A stretch of DNA of 64,000 nucleotides, taken from the NCBI GenBank assembly GCA_012931725.1, contig CM022949.1, forward strand, positions 10,948,928-11,012,927, given 5' to 3'. Made by a program: the position numbers and the translations under genes. The stretch comes from Litsea cubeba. Lineage: Eukaryota; Streptophyta; Magnoliopsida; Laurales; Lauraceae. Shown here in pieces: positions 62,425-64,000 of this stretch. Within the stretch, counting starts at the first letter, position 1, and each line of letters begins with the position of its first letter. A model generated the notes under the pieces. The model did not search any database. It had not been told where the DNA came from and saw nothing but the letters and a program-made list of their open reading frames with translations.

Positions 62425-63488
62425 CAGTGGCGAATCCATGATTTTTATTTAAGTGGGGCTAAAATTTTGATAGACTTAACATTTAAAAAAATATTTTGCT
62501 AGACTTTACCAAGACTTTTTTACATTACCAAATAACACCTATATGTTTTTCTTTAGAAAATGTCCAACTTGTGGAACTCAAGTAGATGCATGAAGTTATT
62601 GAAGATTGAGCAATAAAGAGGTTAGGAGGTTAATTAGAAGTACCCAAAAGCTTTAGATAGATAAAAAAAAAATCTAACCTTAATTGATTTTAGATACTCA
62701 AACTTACATTATCATGTTTCACTAAATTTATATATCAAAATCAATGCCCAATGGACGTCACTGCAAATTCAAGGTGAGTGTGTGTGTGAGAAGAACTAAA
62801 TACAAGAACATTTTGAGAAAACTCATCCTTTCCATTTCTTCACTTTTTCAAAGCCTCCAACCTTTGGATAATGGGAACAAAATTTGGTCTTTGAATTATA
62901 GTGGGGGTAAGAAGACGGGATAACAAGAATGAATTTGATCATCTTTGGATTTTTATTGATACACTCAGATTTGGTGGTTTAGGGCTTAGGGTTTGGATTA
63001 AGATTTAGGGATTCAGGGTTTGAAAATAGAAATTGGAGATTAAGCGTTCAGATTAGATATAGAGTGATTATGAAGGATTATTCTAAATATGTTTGAAAGA
63101 TGAAGATGCGGTAGTCTACATAGTACATAGGGATTGGCAACGAGGAGCTCGATTTACAATTGGCGCGCAGAGGTTTCGAAAGAAGAGGTCGAAGAAGAGG
63201 GAACGATGTGTTACCGCAACGTTTTCTTTCTTCTTTTTTTACCAACAAAGTTTTACATATGTGGGGCTATCTTAAAACATATGTTGAGCGATAAGTTTGA
63301 CATATGGGGCATGCTCCAATACCCCATTGAACTCCATGAGGATTTCAATTCCGATTTGGGGCGATTGCACTAGATCGCGCCCCAAATCTCTCCAATGGCC
63401 CTGTCCAAGGTTCCAATTCTATGGTGATTTGTTTACTAAATTTTTTTTTTTATGACCTGGGGCTCACAACCACATAGGTCCGCCCTTG
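62425..63488. mobile_element. Non-autonomous hAT-like element (~1.06 kb)
   Basis: A perfect 8-bp duplication, CTTTTTGT, flanks it (62417-62424 and 63489-63496). The left end CAGTGGCGAATCCATG and the inverted right end CAAGGGCGGACCTATG match at 11 of 16 positions. CAGTGGCGGAxCC-type ends are common in plant hAT-related repeats. No transposase is visible. Confidence 0.75.
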
Positions 63489-63496
63489 CTTTTTGT

Positions 63497-64000
63497 TATT
63501 AAACAAAAACAAATAAAAAACACAAAATAAAATAGTTGCAAAACGGTGAGAAAAAATATTGCTAGTTTCTATAGTTTCACTGCTTGAAATTTGTATACTA
63601 TTGATAGATTAGTAGTGATGAAGGCGATGGATGGATAGAAGTAGAACTACATTATAATGAGTGTTAGGGTTGGTGACCAGTTTGAATTATAAAATGGTGA
63701 GCTCCACCGTTCATTGAAGATGGGGTAGTGCACCATTCTATAATGCAGCATGATACATGAATAGGGAATATATATACATCCAAAATGAGGTACATATGTT
63801 TTGCCATTCTAACATTTCTAGTGTACTATAATAAGACCTTCTAAGAATCATAGAAAAAAAAGGGGGGAAAAATCAGTGCATTGAGGCTTTTGCCCAGGAA
63901 AAGATTTTCTACTATCATTAATATTTCAATTAGTGCAGACTGAATGAAGCATTTACTATAGTAAAACCGATCCGGCGTTAGGATAAGGCATCCCCTCCCT
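63497..64000. other. Window end, no gene seen
   Basis: AT-rich sequence with no recognisable gene, RNA or repeat boundary. Confidence 0.6.

Overview
The window is nuclear DNA of a flowering plant. It holds spliced plant genes with GT/AG introns (a 316-residue annexin, a 10-exon myo-inositol-phosphate synthase, a GPI-anchored lipid-transfer protein), an E-class organellar PPR editing factor, a Pumilio-family gene, a nuclear tRNA-Arg(ACG) and many plant-type transposons. Species cannot be read from the sequence; a magnoliid or other early-diverging angiosperm is only an impression.

Layout. 1-7.4 kb: 5' part of a Ty3/gypsy-type LTR retrotransposon on the minus strand (decayed gag, a leader of tandem repeats, a long LTR with a TATA box). 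7.5-8.9 kb: fragment of a repeat family with a ~24-bp minisatellite, seen again at 47-49.7 kb. 9.3-16.6 kb: copy A of a ~7.3-kb segmental duplication, carrying a nearly intact MEF9-like PPR gene and a truncated LTPG gene. 16.6-22.4 kb: a decayed Pumilio gene whose 5' end is cut at the duplication junction. 26.0-29.6 kb: intact annexin (minus). 29.9 kb: tRNA-Arg (minus). 30.0-30.5 kb: PPR fragment. 30.7-38.0 kb: copy B, with a wrecked MEF9 pseudogene and an LTPG gene that runs on intact to 39.0 kb. 42.1-44.7 kb: MIPS (minus) with one frameshifting base in exon 7, three G-boxes upstream and a tandemly duplicated ~430-bp tail downstream. 45-64 kb: mostly repeats, including hAT-like elements with 8-bp target duplications, a satellite array split by a MULE-like element that itself holds a hAT-like MITE, a Pack-MULE-like element that captured the start of a THESEUS1-like receptor kinase, and SINE-like insertions.

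How the parts relate. The main story is a direct segmental duplication whose two genes decayed reciprocally: MEF9 is best kept in copy A and LTPG in copy B. The otherwise near-intact MEF9-A and MIPS each carry a single-base indel in an A/T run, so assembly error must be excluded before calling either one dead. The genes do not form a pathway.
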